DNA of 64,000 nucleotides from Diplolepis rosae (Eukaryota; Arthropoda; Insecta; Hymenoptera; Diplolepididae), in contig JAPYXD010000715.1 of assembly GCA_030998225.1 (NCBI GenBank), positions 6,018,501 through 6,082,500 on the forward strand. Reading direction: 5' to 3'. The position numbers were made by a program, and so were the translations under genes. Below the pieces are notes generated by a model. That model had not been told where the DNA came from, ran no database searches, and saw nothing but the letters and a program-made list of their open reading frames with translations. Positions 10,255 through 19,739 of the stretch are shown here, one piece after another; within the stretch, counting starts at the first letter, position 1; each line of letters opens with the position of its first letter.

Positions 10255-10620
10255 ATATCCCTGGTCCTGCATTGGTTTCCTCGGAAACCGATCAGGGGGC
10301 CCTAGAACAGGCCACCGGGCGCGTCCTCAGGTTGCGGATATAGAAGCCCTGTACCGAGGGTCACTGCTGAATACGGATACAAAACTAAATAAGCAGTCGC
10401 GAACAATGTTTCATGGATGGTCCCGAAGGAATAACCCCCAAGCCAAGGTGTTAACTACCGTGCGGAGGTTGTATGGCACCACGGAGCGGTGTCTCACACG
10501 GTGTCTCTAGGAAACCAGGCCACCTCCTAAAGTATTGAGGTCTTACCCCTGCATGCGGGGCTCTGCAGAGTCGGACCGAATACTTCCCTAGCTACTCGTG
10601 GGATTATGATGGAAATTCCT
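10255..10620. repeat. GC-rich block, possible LINE 5' untranslated region
   Basis: The block from CCTGGTCCTGCATTGG to about 10600 is GC-rich with ordered but non-coding sequence. It resembles leader regions of non-LTR retrotransposons in general character only. I cannot name the family from sequence alone, and no linked ORF follows. Confidence 0.4.
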
Positions 10621-10701
10621 GATTTAAATAAAAGTTTGTGTGAGGAGTTACTCGGCGGAGAAATGGATGTGACGGAGATGGCGCCTGACTTTCTACAATA
10701 T

Positions 10702-10985
10702 GACAAGATAACATCTGTCAACATCACAAGCAATGTATTATGATAAAGATTCGGAAGAAATTCGGCTCGTTTTTGCCTAGAAATGCCCATATGGTGCATT
10801 TGTTTATATTATTTGTTGCTAAAGTTGATAAATAATGTCAGATGACAAGATAACATCTGTCAACATCACAAGCAATGTATTATGATGAAGATTCGGAAGA
10901 AATTCGGCTCGTTTTTGCCTACAAATGCCCATACTGTGCATTTGTTTATATTATTTGTTGTTAAAGTTAACAAATAATAACGGAT
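10702..10985. repeat. Tandem duplication of a 142-bp unit
   Basis: GACAAGATAACATCTGTCAA begins at 10702 and again at 10844. The two 142-bp units differ at only a few positions (for example GATAAAG/GATGAAG and CATATGG/CATACTG). The duplication is therefore fairly recent. Confidence 0.9.
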
Positions 10986-11119
10986 GACGAATTTTCATGA
11001 TGAGATATCATCTTAGAGATGGGAACGATTGATTCCGATGCTTAATTGGATTGCACAAATGACCAATCCATTCCGTTGACTAATTGTTATATCTATTTCT
11101 TTATAACAAATGAATTCAC

Positions 11120-11464
11120 ATGGCAACAAAATTATTACATTCTATATACTCCTACGCATCGAAGCTGGGGTGTGACAGGCCTAGGAAAAATTTACTCGAA
11201 GAAATAAAAAATAAAATTCGAAAAATCGACATTTTTTCCGCTATTTACATTAACATAAAAGTTGTAACAACAACAAATTCAAAAATCGGCCTACAGCGAT
11301 CTCTTCAAAATTTAATGTTGGATTTTTCAAAAAAAAAATCTCAAATCGGTCAAGAATTCAGCTCAGAAAATGATTTTGAACCTCGTTTTTCTATTTCACT
11401 CCACTGTGCCACGTACCAAGTTACCAAAAAAAGAAATACAGAACAGACTCCATGGGATTTTTAA
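11120..11464 (+). pseudogene. Basic ORF, possible Gag N-terminal part
   Basis: This 114-codon frame is lysine and isoleucine rich, with a helical N-terminus (MATKLLHSIYSYASKLG) and a KNKIRKIDIFSAIYINIK stretch. I recognise no domain. It overlaps the next frame by 13 nt in another register, so both may be halves of one protein split by a frameshift. It is placed with the retroelement only because of its strand and position upstream of the zinc knuckle. Confidence 0.4.
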
Positions 11465-11715
11465 ATCGTGTAGAAATTTTAAGGAATTTCACGATAAAAT
11501 ATGGATTGCCCCTACAGCAATATACAGTCTATCCGGATCCGAATTCGAAAACAAAATCATTCTTTCTTGCACAAATTAATATAAATAAACATTTTGTTAT
11601 ACAAGCCGGCCCTACTAGCGAATTAGCAGAAAATAGAGCATTATTAAAACTATTATTAATACTAATGAGATCGTACGATCCCTGCGACAAAGATTTTTAT
11701 AATAATGATGATTAA
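11452..11715 (+). CDS. Short ORF resembling a double-stranded-RNA-binding domain
   Basis: In this 87-residue frame, residues about 8-70 follow the dsRBD layout. An N-terminal helix (EILRNFTIKYGLPLQQYTVY) leads to two or three beta strands (KSFFLAQININKHFVIQAG) and a C-terminal helix SELAENRALLKLLLIL. The last matches the A-E-x-x-A-A-x-x-x-L pattern typical of dsRBDs. The usual basic KKxAK at the start of that helix is missing (TSELAEN), so RNA binding is doubtful. Upstream is a basic ORF; downstream, 70 bp away, a decayed CCHC knuckle. It may be a dsRBD-like module inside a Gag, or a chance likeness. Confidence 0.45.
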   Translation: MGFLNRVEILRNFTIKYGLPLQQYTVYPDPNSKTKSFFLAQININKHFVIQAGPTSELAENRALLKLLLILMRSYDPCDKDFYNNDD

Positions 11716-11789
11716 AAAAATGCAAAAAAACAAAAAATCAAAGTGTTCAAACCGATCCAAGACCAAAATTAATACCTTGGGAAAATTGC

Positions 11790-11831
11790 TGTAGAATCTA
11801 TAACACCCAAATGCATGCTAAAAAAGAGTGC
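11790..11831 (+). pseudogene. Decayed CCHC zinc knuckle
   Basis: Translation gives CRIYNTQMHAKKEC, which is C-x2-C-x4-H-x4-C with Tyr (TAT) in place of the second Cys. Basic residues and a stop follow. This looks like the nucleocapsid end of a Gag. It supports reading 11120-11880 as gag remnants. Confidence 0.55.
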
Positions 11832-12029
11832 CGTAGACGAAATATTTTAAAAGTTGACAAATAAACCCAATTTCGCCCTCCACTTCCGTCAAGAAACTCC
11901 TCAACATTTAGTAGACTATTTTCCCCTTTTCTCCAAAAAAACTCCTAGACCTAAATCCAACCACATGTAAGCATCCTATTTTATCCAATATTAATCCTAC
12001 TTTTATTTTTCAGCCTTCCAAAAAGCCTA

Positions 12030-13475
12030 ATGAATTTCCTCAATCAACTAGCATCCGGAATGTATTCAATTTTAATTCCACACTTTTACTCCAAAGCAGA
12101 AAAATACTTCATAGACTCACAATTTTCTCATTCTTCAGGCATTTATTTTGAACCAATTTCAAAATTTCTATTTTTTCTGAAAAATATCACTTTATATCTT
12201 ATATTGATATCTTTCAACCAGACGTATTTAAATACAAAATAATATATTTCTCACATAAAGTATATGAATATTGCCTACTTTCGAATATTGCCAATAATTG
12301 TAATTTATACGACCATCAAACACAACTTGATTTTATAGAACAACGAATCAACTGTTTTCTTGAAGAAATATCATTTATATCTAGACAAGCTCGTAATATC
12401 ACGAATATTTCTAAAACGAATGATCCATTCTTGCAACAGATACAAAAAGTACTTTTAGAATTGAGAATAAGACAGGAAACCTCCCTTTACTGGCCCAAAG
12501 AATATTTATTCCTACTTCGTAATCCATTTTTCCAAAAAGTTGCAAATCTATCTTCTAAACTTGGCAACATTATGACCTACAAAGATTAGCATAATTCTCA
12601 AAAAGATCTAAATATTCACCTATATTAAATACTAGCAGCAAATTGGCTTAAAGACCTGCATGGAATTTCTCAATCTTTTCTTTTACTGCTTGATCAACTT
12701 ACAGAAGCTATTACCCATGCAGCACCTAATTTATGGCACCCTATGTTACTTCCTGATACCTTCCTAGACTTCAAATCTTACAAAGACGACCCATACCTTT
12801 CAACATCCCTTTTTTCTATAATCCTTCCGTTTGATAAAATACAATACTTTTTATTCGATAAGTACATGATTTTCACTATGACTATACCAGTCCCATCTAC
12901 TGAAGAATTTTAATTATTTCAACCACACCCAATTCCAATAAATTTCGATTTTAATACGGACGTCATTTCCTCTGTTTATATGAAACCTCAAATTCATTAT
13001 CTCACTATTTCTTTAAATAATCAATAGTACTTTACAATAAATGAAAATTTTCTCAATGCATGTTATCAAAATGGATTTTAAACATTTTGTCACCCACCAA
13101 GATCTATATTTAACACCAACAAAAATCCTATTTGTGAGACATCAATGTTTTTGGTTTCTCAACCATACAAATGTAAAATCTTCATCACTTTTATCGAATA
13201 TCCTTTTCTAACACCATTGAAATTTTATCATGGATGGCTACACTCAAACAATTATCCCCCGAAAAATTTTCTTATCATGTCTAAAATACTCTAAGACCCT
13301 AATCACACTGCAAGAAATAGGAATTTTGCAAACAAAGTTAGGATTCAATCTCGATTCGTCAACTCCATATTACCATCTCCAAAACCATTTGAATATAATG
13401 GATAATTCAATTCCAGTTAGTAAATCAACCATTTCTCTTGCTATAATTTCACCATTTCTATATAATATTTCTATA
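12030..13475 (+). pseudogene. Env-like glycoprotein remnant, main part
   Basis: Several frames with stops together follow the ectodomain pattern of insect errantivirus/baculovirus-F-like Env. A GIYFEPI-type motif sits near 12140, and a long helical stretch at 12300-12590. An AI-x-A-x5-HP block follows at about 12700-12750, then LPF, an F-x-M-x-IP strand and P-x-PIP-type motifs at 12820-12950. Cysteines come later near 13050 and 13140. The frame is broken by at least six stops. In errantiviruses this protein mediates membrane fusion. No furin site or signal peptide can be placed with confidence. It is a dead copy. Confidence 0.6.
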
Positions 13476-13479
13476 TATT

Positions 13480-13850
13480 GCCGCGCGACCTATACATTGC
13501 TTCGCATGCACGCGACTCTAACTTCGAAATGAGAAAGAAGTGTCATTTTTTCGAGGCGTTTTTTTGAAGCGTTTGTCGATTTGTTTGGAGCATTTTTTCT
13601 TTCTTTGAAAGATCATTTTTGCGTATCGCGTATTGTTTTATCACACGCGAAAATTCACAAGAGCGATAACGATGGCATAATATTTTGTTTACGATCGCTA
13701 CACATGGTATTGTCATATAAACGAAATTATATAGCTGTCTCACCTATACTCGTATAGTTCTGAGGACCATACCGTAGCATTAGTCTGATAGCAATATTTT
13801 CTGGTTCTGAGGACCAAAATATAGTTCTCTTAGCTATACTGTTTTTTCAG
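13480..13850. repeat. Dispersed repeat, copy 1, inserted in the env-like remnant
   Basis: The segment starting GCCGCGCGACCTATACATTG at 13480 matches 54012 onward with high identity for about 70 bp. Similarity continues, with gaps, to GAAAATTCACAA (about 13660). The 3' part carries short palindromic tracts around TATAGTT and ends near GTTTTTTCAGTG. The likely right end is where env-like sequence resumes at about 13851. The family is unknown. Confidence 0.7.
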
Positions 13851-14090
13851 TGTATCCAAGAACCGTACTTACTAAAAAAGGTATTACTTCTTCTTCAGCA
13901 AAAAGAAGACATGCCATTATCAATCTTCAAAGACCATGTCTTTATCCTTACAAAATATGCAAACATTCAAAAAATTATTCCATCTATTTCCATTTCTAGT
14001 GCACATAAATTAACATTAGCACTAATTATTATCACTTTACTTATGATTACAATTTTAAGATTAATATTATTAAAAATTCAAAAAATATAA
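13851..14090 (+). pseudogene. Env-like remnant, C-terminal membrane anchor
   Basis: After the inserted repeat, coding resumes. The end (13998-14090) encodes a strongly hydrophobic helix, LTLALIIITLLMITILRLIL, then a short basic tail KIQKI and a stop. This is the expected transmembrane anchor and cytoplasmic tail of a class-I-type Env. A poly-A/T-rich tract follows at 14091-14105. No LTR is recognisable downstream. Confidence 0.6.
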
Positions 14091-14105
14091 AAAAAAAAAA
14101 AAATA

Positions 14106-14811
14106 AACAAAACGCCAACACGTATAGAACTTGAACAAAAAACTCCTTTGAGCTCAGTGGAAAAACCTTTACTGACCGACTTAACATTCAACTTTTGACC
14201 TTTCCTTTATTCTACTTTCCTTACACCCTTTTTTAACGTCTCATCATGGATGAAAAGGTATTAGTTTTATGTGAAAAATGACTTTCGAAATTTTCATCAA
14301 ATCTTTACGTTTTGAGACCCCCTGAGTAAAAAAAAGTGGTTTTTATGAAAGTGCCTGTCTGTCTGTCTGTCTGTAGTAGGTCGTATACTCGATAACTCTC
14401 GATAAAATGATCAGATTGAATTGAGCTTGGGTACACTTTATCTAAGCCGAAAAAGTAAGGACAAGTTCGTTAACTAGCCATATCCAACCAAAATTGAGGA
14501 AACTAAACCATTTTTTGTGTTTTTGAAAAAATAAAAAATTCTAATATTGGTTTTTGATAGTGCTCATAAATATCTACAAACTATCTTCATAACATTCTTT
14601 GATTAAACCAAAATCAGAAATTTCACAGCATGTTAAAACTTGAAAAAAGTCAATATGAAAATCCCGTTTTCCAGTTAAATTATACGAGATATGAAAAAAT
14701 TCAATTTTTTTTAACAATAATATATGAAATACGAAAAAACGTAAGAATGCAAAGTTATTCGTTTTAAAAAGATCCACAATTTTTGTCTGAGACAGTTTCT
14801 GATAAAACATA
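14106..14811. other. Non-coding spacer with a (CTGT)5 microsatellite
   Basis: The perfect CTGT run is at 14355-14374, followed by AGTAGGTCGTATACTCGATAAC. I see no gene. The minus-strand 78-codon frame at 14574-14810 has no recognisable content. Confidence 0.55.
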
Positions 14812-16320
14812 CAGTACAGTCGGAAAGTATTAGAACAAGATAAAAAAGGTTCTTTTTGTCAGTTTATCGTATCATTTATTAAAAAATTATTCACATATTT
14901 TAGTATTTTTGTACGTTCAACGTAGCTTTATGATTTGAAGACATTTTTAATGCATTTTAATGGAATTTCCATCAAAATTTATAAGAAAACAGCCTATGGC
15001 CGAAAATCGTGAAAAGTGTTCAAAACTGCCGCATTGGGTTTTCAGTTGTTTTTCGCACAAAAATCGATTCGGCTGCGGTTTAAAAGGTTACATGTCAATA
15101 ATTTAAACAAAAAGAGATAGTATTATCGTGTCTGGTGCATTGAAGTGTCATAAAAAACTGTAAGTCTGTTAATTTGACAGTCGTTGCGTTTATGCATAAT
15201 TGTGCCCGCTTTTTCGTTGAAATAGCCTCAGAATTGTATTTTTCCAGATTGAAAATGGTCAATCGAAAGGAAATATCTGTCGAGAAACGGGCCCAAATCA
15301 TTATTTTTCAAAAAACAGGCAAAAACTATCGAGAAATAGCCAAAATATTGAAAATATCTTTGTGTTCAGTTCATACGGCCATAAGAATATATCGGGAAAC
15401 TGGACAAAATACTAACAGAAAACGATCTGGTCGACCAAGAAAGACAAATCAAAGAATCGACAACAAAATATATGCAATAAGTAAGGGCAATCGTCAGAAA
15501 TCTGCATCAGAAATTCGTGCTGAAATCAATGAAGACTTGGATTCACCAATATCGCTCACGACAGTCAAAGGCCGGCTTAAAGAAAAAGGTATGATTGGAC
15601 GCATTGCTGTCATAAAGCCACTTCTACGACCAGTAAATGAACAAAAAAGACTGAAGTTCGCTCAAGAACATGTTGACTGGACGATTGATCAGTGGAAATC
15701 AGTTTTATGGACAGACGAATCAAAATTCGAACTTTTCGGTAGCCATCGGCGTTAAAATGTTCGCAGAAAAGTCAATGAAAGATTCAAACCAGATTGTATT
15801 GTGCCAACTGTAAAACATACGGTGGCTCATTAATGGTTTGGGGCTGTTTCAGCCACGCTGGCGTTGGTCAACTTAAAAAAATTGAAGGAATTATGAAAAA
15901 AGAGCAGTATCACAGTATACTTCAACGCCATTCAATACCATCTGGCATCAATTTAATTGGTCGTGGATACATTTTCCAACAAGATAACGATCCGAAACAT
16001 ACATCAAAACTTTGTACTTCTTATTTGGAACGAAAAAAAGTCGCAGGTGACCTTAATATAATGGAATGGCCACCTCAATCCCCCGATTTAAATCCCATCG
16101 AACTATTGTGGGAAGAATTGGACCGACGTGTGAGAGATCTAAAGCCAACAAGCCTTCCTGGTATCTGGGATTGTTTGAACGAAGCGTGGAATAATATTCC
16201 ACGTCAAACACTTCAAAAACTCATCGAAAGAATGCCAATTAATGACAATTATCGAGAGAATGTATATTTTATGTTTTGATTATAAGAACCACTATTGAAA
16301 AAATTCTATTTTTTAGCCTG
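14812..16320 (+). mobile_element. Tc1/mariner element with DD38E spacing, 3' end missing
   Basis: The left end reads TA then CAGTACAGTCGGAAAGTATT, a typical Tc1-type inverted-repeat start beside a TA target (14810-14811). A transposase pseudogene follows. I looked for the reverse complement after the transposase stop and found none to about 16700, so the right end is truncated or diverged. Residue spacing between the last two catalytic acids is 38, not the 34 of classic Tc1. Confidence 0.85.
15255..16279 (+). pseudogene. Tc1-type transposase (DD38E), one stop and one frameshift
   Basis: I chose ATG 15255 (MVNRKEISVEKRAQII) because the paired helix-turn-helix region starts there. HTH motifs run to about residue 110, with a GRPRK linker motif after RKRSGRP. 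The first catalytic Asp is in LWTDESKFELF, the second in IFQQDNDPKHTS and the Glu in DLNPIELLWEEL. The last two are 38 residues apart by codon count. A TAA follows FGSHRR (15753-15755), and a single-base shift near 15828 separates it from GGSLMVWGCFSH. All three catalytic acids survive. It would excise and insert the element at TA sites if intact. Confidence 0.92.
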
Positions 16321-16740
16321 AATGTGTGATATGTTCATTAAAAAGTTACTGAAATGTATACAGAAAATCGAGCGCGAGTTTTATGATGAGAATGTGTTCC
16401 TTAAGGCCTATAGAGCCTTAAGTGAATTGAATTTCATGTTTCACTTAAACTCAAAAACAAATTTAGTGACATTGAGAAAATGTGTAATTAACATCATCTG
16501 TAATATTATAAAATTGATTTGAGCATCAGTATCAAATTATAAGAAATAAACTTAAATGTATGAGAAGAGCATAAGACCGAGTGCTAAGCGCGAGGTTTAA
16601 AAAATTATATATTGTTATATAAAAGTTGTTTTTCTGACGGAAAGATATAATACACTTTTAATAAAATCTTAGAACCCAATTTCACCTTGCATGATTAGAT
16701 TAGCAGTATACTTTTTCAGAAGAATTTTCAGTCTTCCTCA

Positions 16741-16884
16741 ATGGAAAATACAAAAATATTTTTAATCAACGATAAAAATAATAAAACAATCCTGAAAAAA
16801 TGGATAAATGCGTGCGAAAAGTGTTTCCAACGCGGTCATTTAGCTGCAAACTGCCGAAACCCGTTAAGAAATAAAAAATACTAA
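16741..16884 (+). CDS. Small ORF ending in a CCHC zinc knuckle (gag tail)
   Basis: Forty-seven codons start at ATG 16741. The knuckle CEKCFQRGHLAANC is a perfect C-x2-C-x4-H-x4-C, followed by RNPLRNKKY and a stop. The N-terminal half is AT-rich and without domain. It is best read as the C-terminal nucleocapsid of a retroelement Gag whose upstream part is lost. The polypurine tract and LTR at 17216 onward are 330 bp downstream. It resembles, in position and style, the decayed knuckle at 11790. Confidence 0.6.
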   Translation: MENTKIFLINDKNNKTILKKWINACEKCFQRGHLAANCRNPLRNKKY

Positions 16885-17215
16885 TAATGATATTAGATTA
16901 AGTACCTTACTCTATTGTTGTTCTACAACTAAACATAAGTTATTAACGAAAATAATTCCTTTATTCTTTATATATTCAAATTATTAATCAAACAAAAATG
17001 TATTATTAACTATAAATATAATGAAAGTTTTGAATCAAACAAGTGTAAACTACGTCAACTCAAATTATGCCAAAAAAAATATATATATGCCAATTATATA
17101 ACAAACTGTTAACATAAAATTTTTTTGTAACTAAATTTCAAATCATGGAAATGAAAATCAATGTACTCTTCTTCCGAAGATTCGATCGCGGATGCTTCAC
17201 CCCCGCGCTCGAACT

Positions 17216-17226
17216 AGGGGGGGAGG
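17216..17226 (+). other. Polypurine tract
   Basis: AGGGGGGGGAGG-type purine run immediately before TGTCACGACC. This is where second-strand priming would occur, so the adjoining LTR begins at 17227. Confidence 0.6.
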
Positions 17227-17690
17227 TGTCACGACCCGCAACGTATTTGAATGTAGCATAGGCACAGACTGGGTCTGGGGAAAAAATCTGGGGAAGTTAC
17301 TAAAGAGATAGAAAATCACCTATAGAAAAGAGAGGTATGAAAACGTCACACACAGCGGGACACTGCGCAATGCGTGACGTCACCTAAAAGTATAATATAA
17401 AAAGAACACGCCACCAAGGGTAAAGCTAGTCTTGTAAGCAGAATTAAGTGCGGCAAATTTCTAAAAACGTAAAAGAATTCACAGCGTGTAGTACCCATTT
17501 AGTGCAGTTAAACAGTCATAAATTCACCGTGGTACATTTTACAATCCTTGGAAGAATTTTAGACTCAGTGTCAAAAGAATAGTTGTTGTGTCTTTGTCGC
17601 ACCAGTGTGATACACACTCTGTCCCTGTCACGCCTGTGGGGATTCTTTTAACTACTGATTATACTTGTGTGGACTATTAGAAAAGGTTGT
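17227..17690 (+). repeat. LTR of a gypsy-like element (right end uncertain)
   Basis: It starts TGTCACGACCCGC, a common gypsy LTR start, right after the purine tract. A TATA-like box TATAATATAAAAAG is at 17392-17405. No second copy is in the window, so the end is inferred from where pol-like coding begins (about 17700-17770). Confidence 0.5.
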
Positions 17691-17739
17691 TCAAGAATAA
17701 CACGATAAAAACAATATTGAATCCACACATTTGACAAAA

Positions 17740-18525
17740 CAGAAAATAAACGTACAAGGCGACGAGCCAATTAAACAAAGACATTATTAGCTCTCATCTA
17801 AAATAAGAGAGTACATGTACGAAGAAATAAATAAAATGCTTGAAGAAGACGTAATTGAACCATCAAATACGATTAGAAAAAGTATCTAGATAAATAACAG
17901 CGTTTACAGTATCAGGAAAAGGAATGTATCGATTTCAGAGAATGCCATTTGGGTTAACAAACGCCCCTCCTACATTCGAGCGGTTAATGGACAAAATAAT
18001 AACACCAAACTTAAAACCTAATGTATTTTGTTATCTCGATGACATAAGTATAGTCACAAAAAATTTTGAAGAACACTTAAAATACATAGATACAGTTTTA
18101 GAAAAAATAAATGAAGCAACGTTAACAATCAGTTTGGAGAAATGCGAATTCGAGTATTCAGAAGTAAAATATTTAGGATTCGTAGTTAATGAGAAAGGAC
18201 TACAAATAGCCGAAGACAAAATAAAACCCATACTGGAATTCCCAACGCCAAAAAATGTACAGAAGATTCATACAAAAATTTTCTGAAATAATAGAACCCC
18301 TGCGAATACTATTGAGAAAAGGAGTAGAATAGGAAATGGGGCACACAAAACAAGAACAGGCATTAAAGAAAATAAAAGAACTATCGACGACAGGACCGAT
18401 ACTAACATGTCCTGACTTTCACCACCCATATTAACTCGAATCCGGCGCAAGCGATACAGGTTTAGGAGCTGTCTTAACTCAGAACATAGATGACAATAAC
18501 CATGTAATAGCATTCATAAGCATTT
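17740..18525 (+). pseudogene. Gypsy-like pol fragment (RT and start of RNase H) with deletions
   Basis: Weak RT N-terminal sequence (KIREYMYEEINKMLEEDVIE) at about 17800-17862 is followed directly by the block TAFTVSGKGMYRFQRMPFGL. The central RT palm with the first Asp is therefore deleted. The open frame 17924-18286 contains YLDDISIVTKNFEEH, the polymerase YxDD, and CEFEYSEVKYLGFVV. Another short deletion removes the LG-Y-R block after TPKNVQK. RNase H begins with LESGASDTGLGAVLTQN at about 18430, after two premature stops. Protease and integrase are absent. This fits a 5' LTR followed by an internally deleted body. Confidence 0.85.
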
Positions 18526-18974
18526 TTACAAATTATATTTCCAGCAAACATTTTCAGAGTTGGTTGGAAAATGGTTTTTTTCCCGAAGAAAGGGCTGACA
18601 AGCGTGTTTCTCATAGATTCTTAGACTAGAAACTGCCTAGAAGTTGTACGGCAAGCGACATCTGTTGGAAAGAATATTATTCTTTTAATTATACCAAAAG
18701 GCACTACTTGAAAAGTTCAGCCGCTTGACGTTTACGGACTTCGCATATGGAAAAATTATCTACAAAATTTTTAAGATTTAGTTATACTTTGTGTAAAATT
18801 TCAGGATGTCAAAATGTAGCCATTGTTAAATGTCCGTGGTGCAAAAAATCTTTTTCTTACTACCCTAGTCGAAAGTACGTGGTTTCGGCACCAATTTCAC
18901 GGAGGAAAATCTAACTTTCATGCATTGGTCAAGCTATATGCGCGCCCTCTATAATAGCGGGATTAAAAACGTCG
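18526..18974. other. Spacer before the copia insertion
   Basis: No gene or repeat recognised. It is split from 23806 onward by the copia insertion, so these two flanks were once adjacent. Confidence 0.5.
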
Positions 18975-18979
18975 ATAAC

Positions 18980-19341
18980 TGTTGATATGTAATTATTTTT
19001 ATCTTTAAGTACAAAAATGTGAATGTAGGTTGCGCCCTCTTGTCTTGTGCGTGCCCATTGCATCTCCCAGTTTTTATGTTTTATGGAGAACGGTGGAATG
19101 TTCGACCGATAGAAAGAAAGCCTAATGTTCAATAATAGAAAAATAGTTTCCTTAAAGAAAAGGTAAAATGTAGGTAGCGAGTCGTGTGAGCAAATCACAA
19201 GAAAAAAAGGCGCCTTTAGAATTACTTTTCTTTTCTTTAAAGATTGTGCAAAATAAAATGAAGTACAATAGTCAGGCCCTTTATTTAATTATAAAATCTC
19301 ATACATATGCAAAAGTCTGAATTGATAGAGAGTTTTTGTCA
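18980..19341 (+). repeat. Copia 5' LTR (362 bp)
   Basis: It starts TGTTGATATGTAATT and ends TTTTTGTCA. It carries a 4-bp GAAA duplication (GATAGAAAGAAAGCC) absent from the 3' LTR. The promoter and transcription start are expected here but no TATA box is obvious. Confidence 0.96.
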
Positions 19342-19360
19342 GGTTATGGGCCCAGGCACG
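19342..19360 (+). other. Copia primer-binding site
   Basis: GGTTATGGGCCCAGGCACG starts directly after the LTR. TTATGGGCCCAG is the initiator-Met tRNA internal fragment used by copia-type elements. Confidence 0.85.
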
Positions 19361-19457
19361 TGCCCTTGCATATTTGAGGTTAAGCCTGAGAAAGTCTGTG
19401 AAGAAATTTTTTTTGCACAAGTCTGATTATATTGAAAGGATAAATAAATAAGTCAAA

Positions 19458-19625
19458 ATGGAAACTATAAGGTCGCAATTGGAGAGTTTAACGGAAGATG
19501 CTCAAGGAAATATAAATTACGAGTCTTGGAGATTTAAACTAGATCTCACACTTAAGTCAAAGAAACTTTTCAATGCTGCTACCGGAGTAGAATTGAAGCG
19601 GCCAAATTGTGAAGAAAATATGTAA
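19458..19625 (+). CDS. Copia gag, N-terminal fragment
   Basis: ATG 19458 opens 55 codons: METIRSQLESLTEDAQGN, then NYESWRFKLDLTLKSKKLFNAATGVE, the usual copia Gag start with its NYxxW motif. A stop follows KRPNCEENM. The next part of Gag (SANAMLSKLDTLYGKK, about 19634-19740) is in another frame, and some sequence seems deleted between. A second break lies in a T7 run (19711-19717), where eight T would join smoothly to the long frame that starts at 19740. Confidence 0.85.
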   Translation: METIRSQLESLTEDAQGNINYESWRFKLDLTLKSKKLFNAATGVELKRPNCEENM

Positions 19626-19739
19626 GTGTACGTCTGCAAATGCTATGCTCTCTAAACTCGACACCTTGTATGGAAAAAAGTCTGATGTTTCCGTCGAAGG
19701 TTTACAAAGACTTTTTTTGGATACAAATACAACGTAAGC

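Larger units (their letters stand above)
11120..14090 (+). mobile_element. Decayed env-bearing retroelement (errantivirus-like)
   Basis: On one strand, in order, are a basic Gag-like ORF (11120-11464), a dsRNA-binding-like ORF (11452-11715), a decayed CCHC knuckle (11790-11831) and a long env-like pseudogene (12030-14090). The env-like part has the conserved block pattern of insect gypsy-type/baculovirus-F-like envelope proteins and ends in a membrane anchor. No RT, RNase H or integrase is seen between the Gag-like and env-like parts, so pol is deleted or was spliced past. Many stops and a 370-bp repeat insertion at 13480-13850 make it non-functional. Confidence 0.6.
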
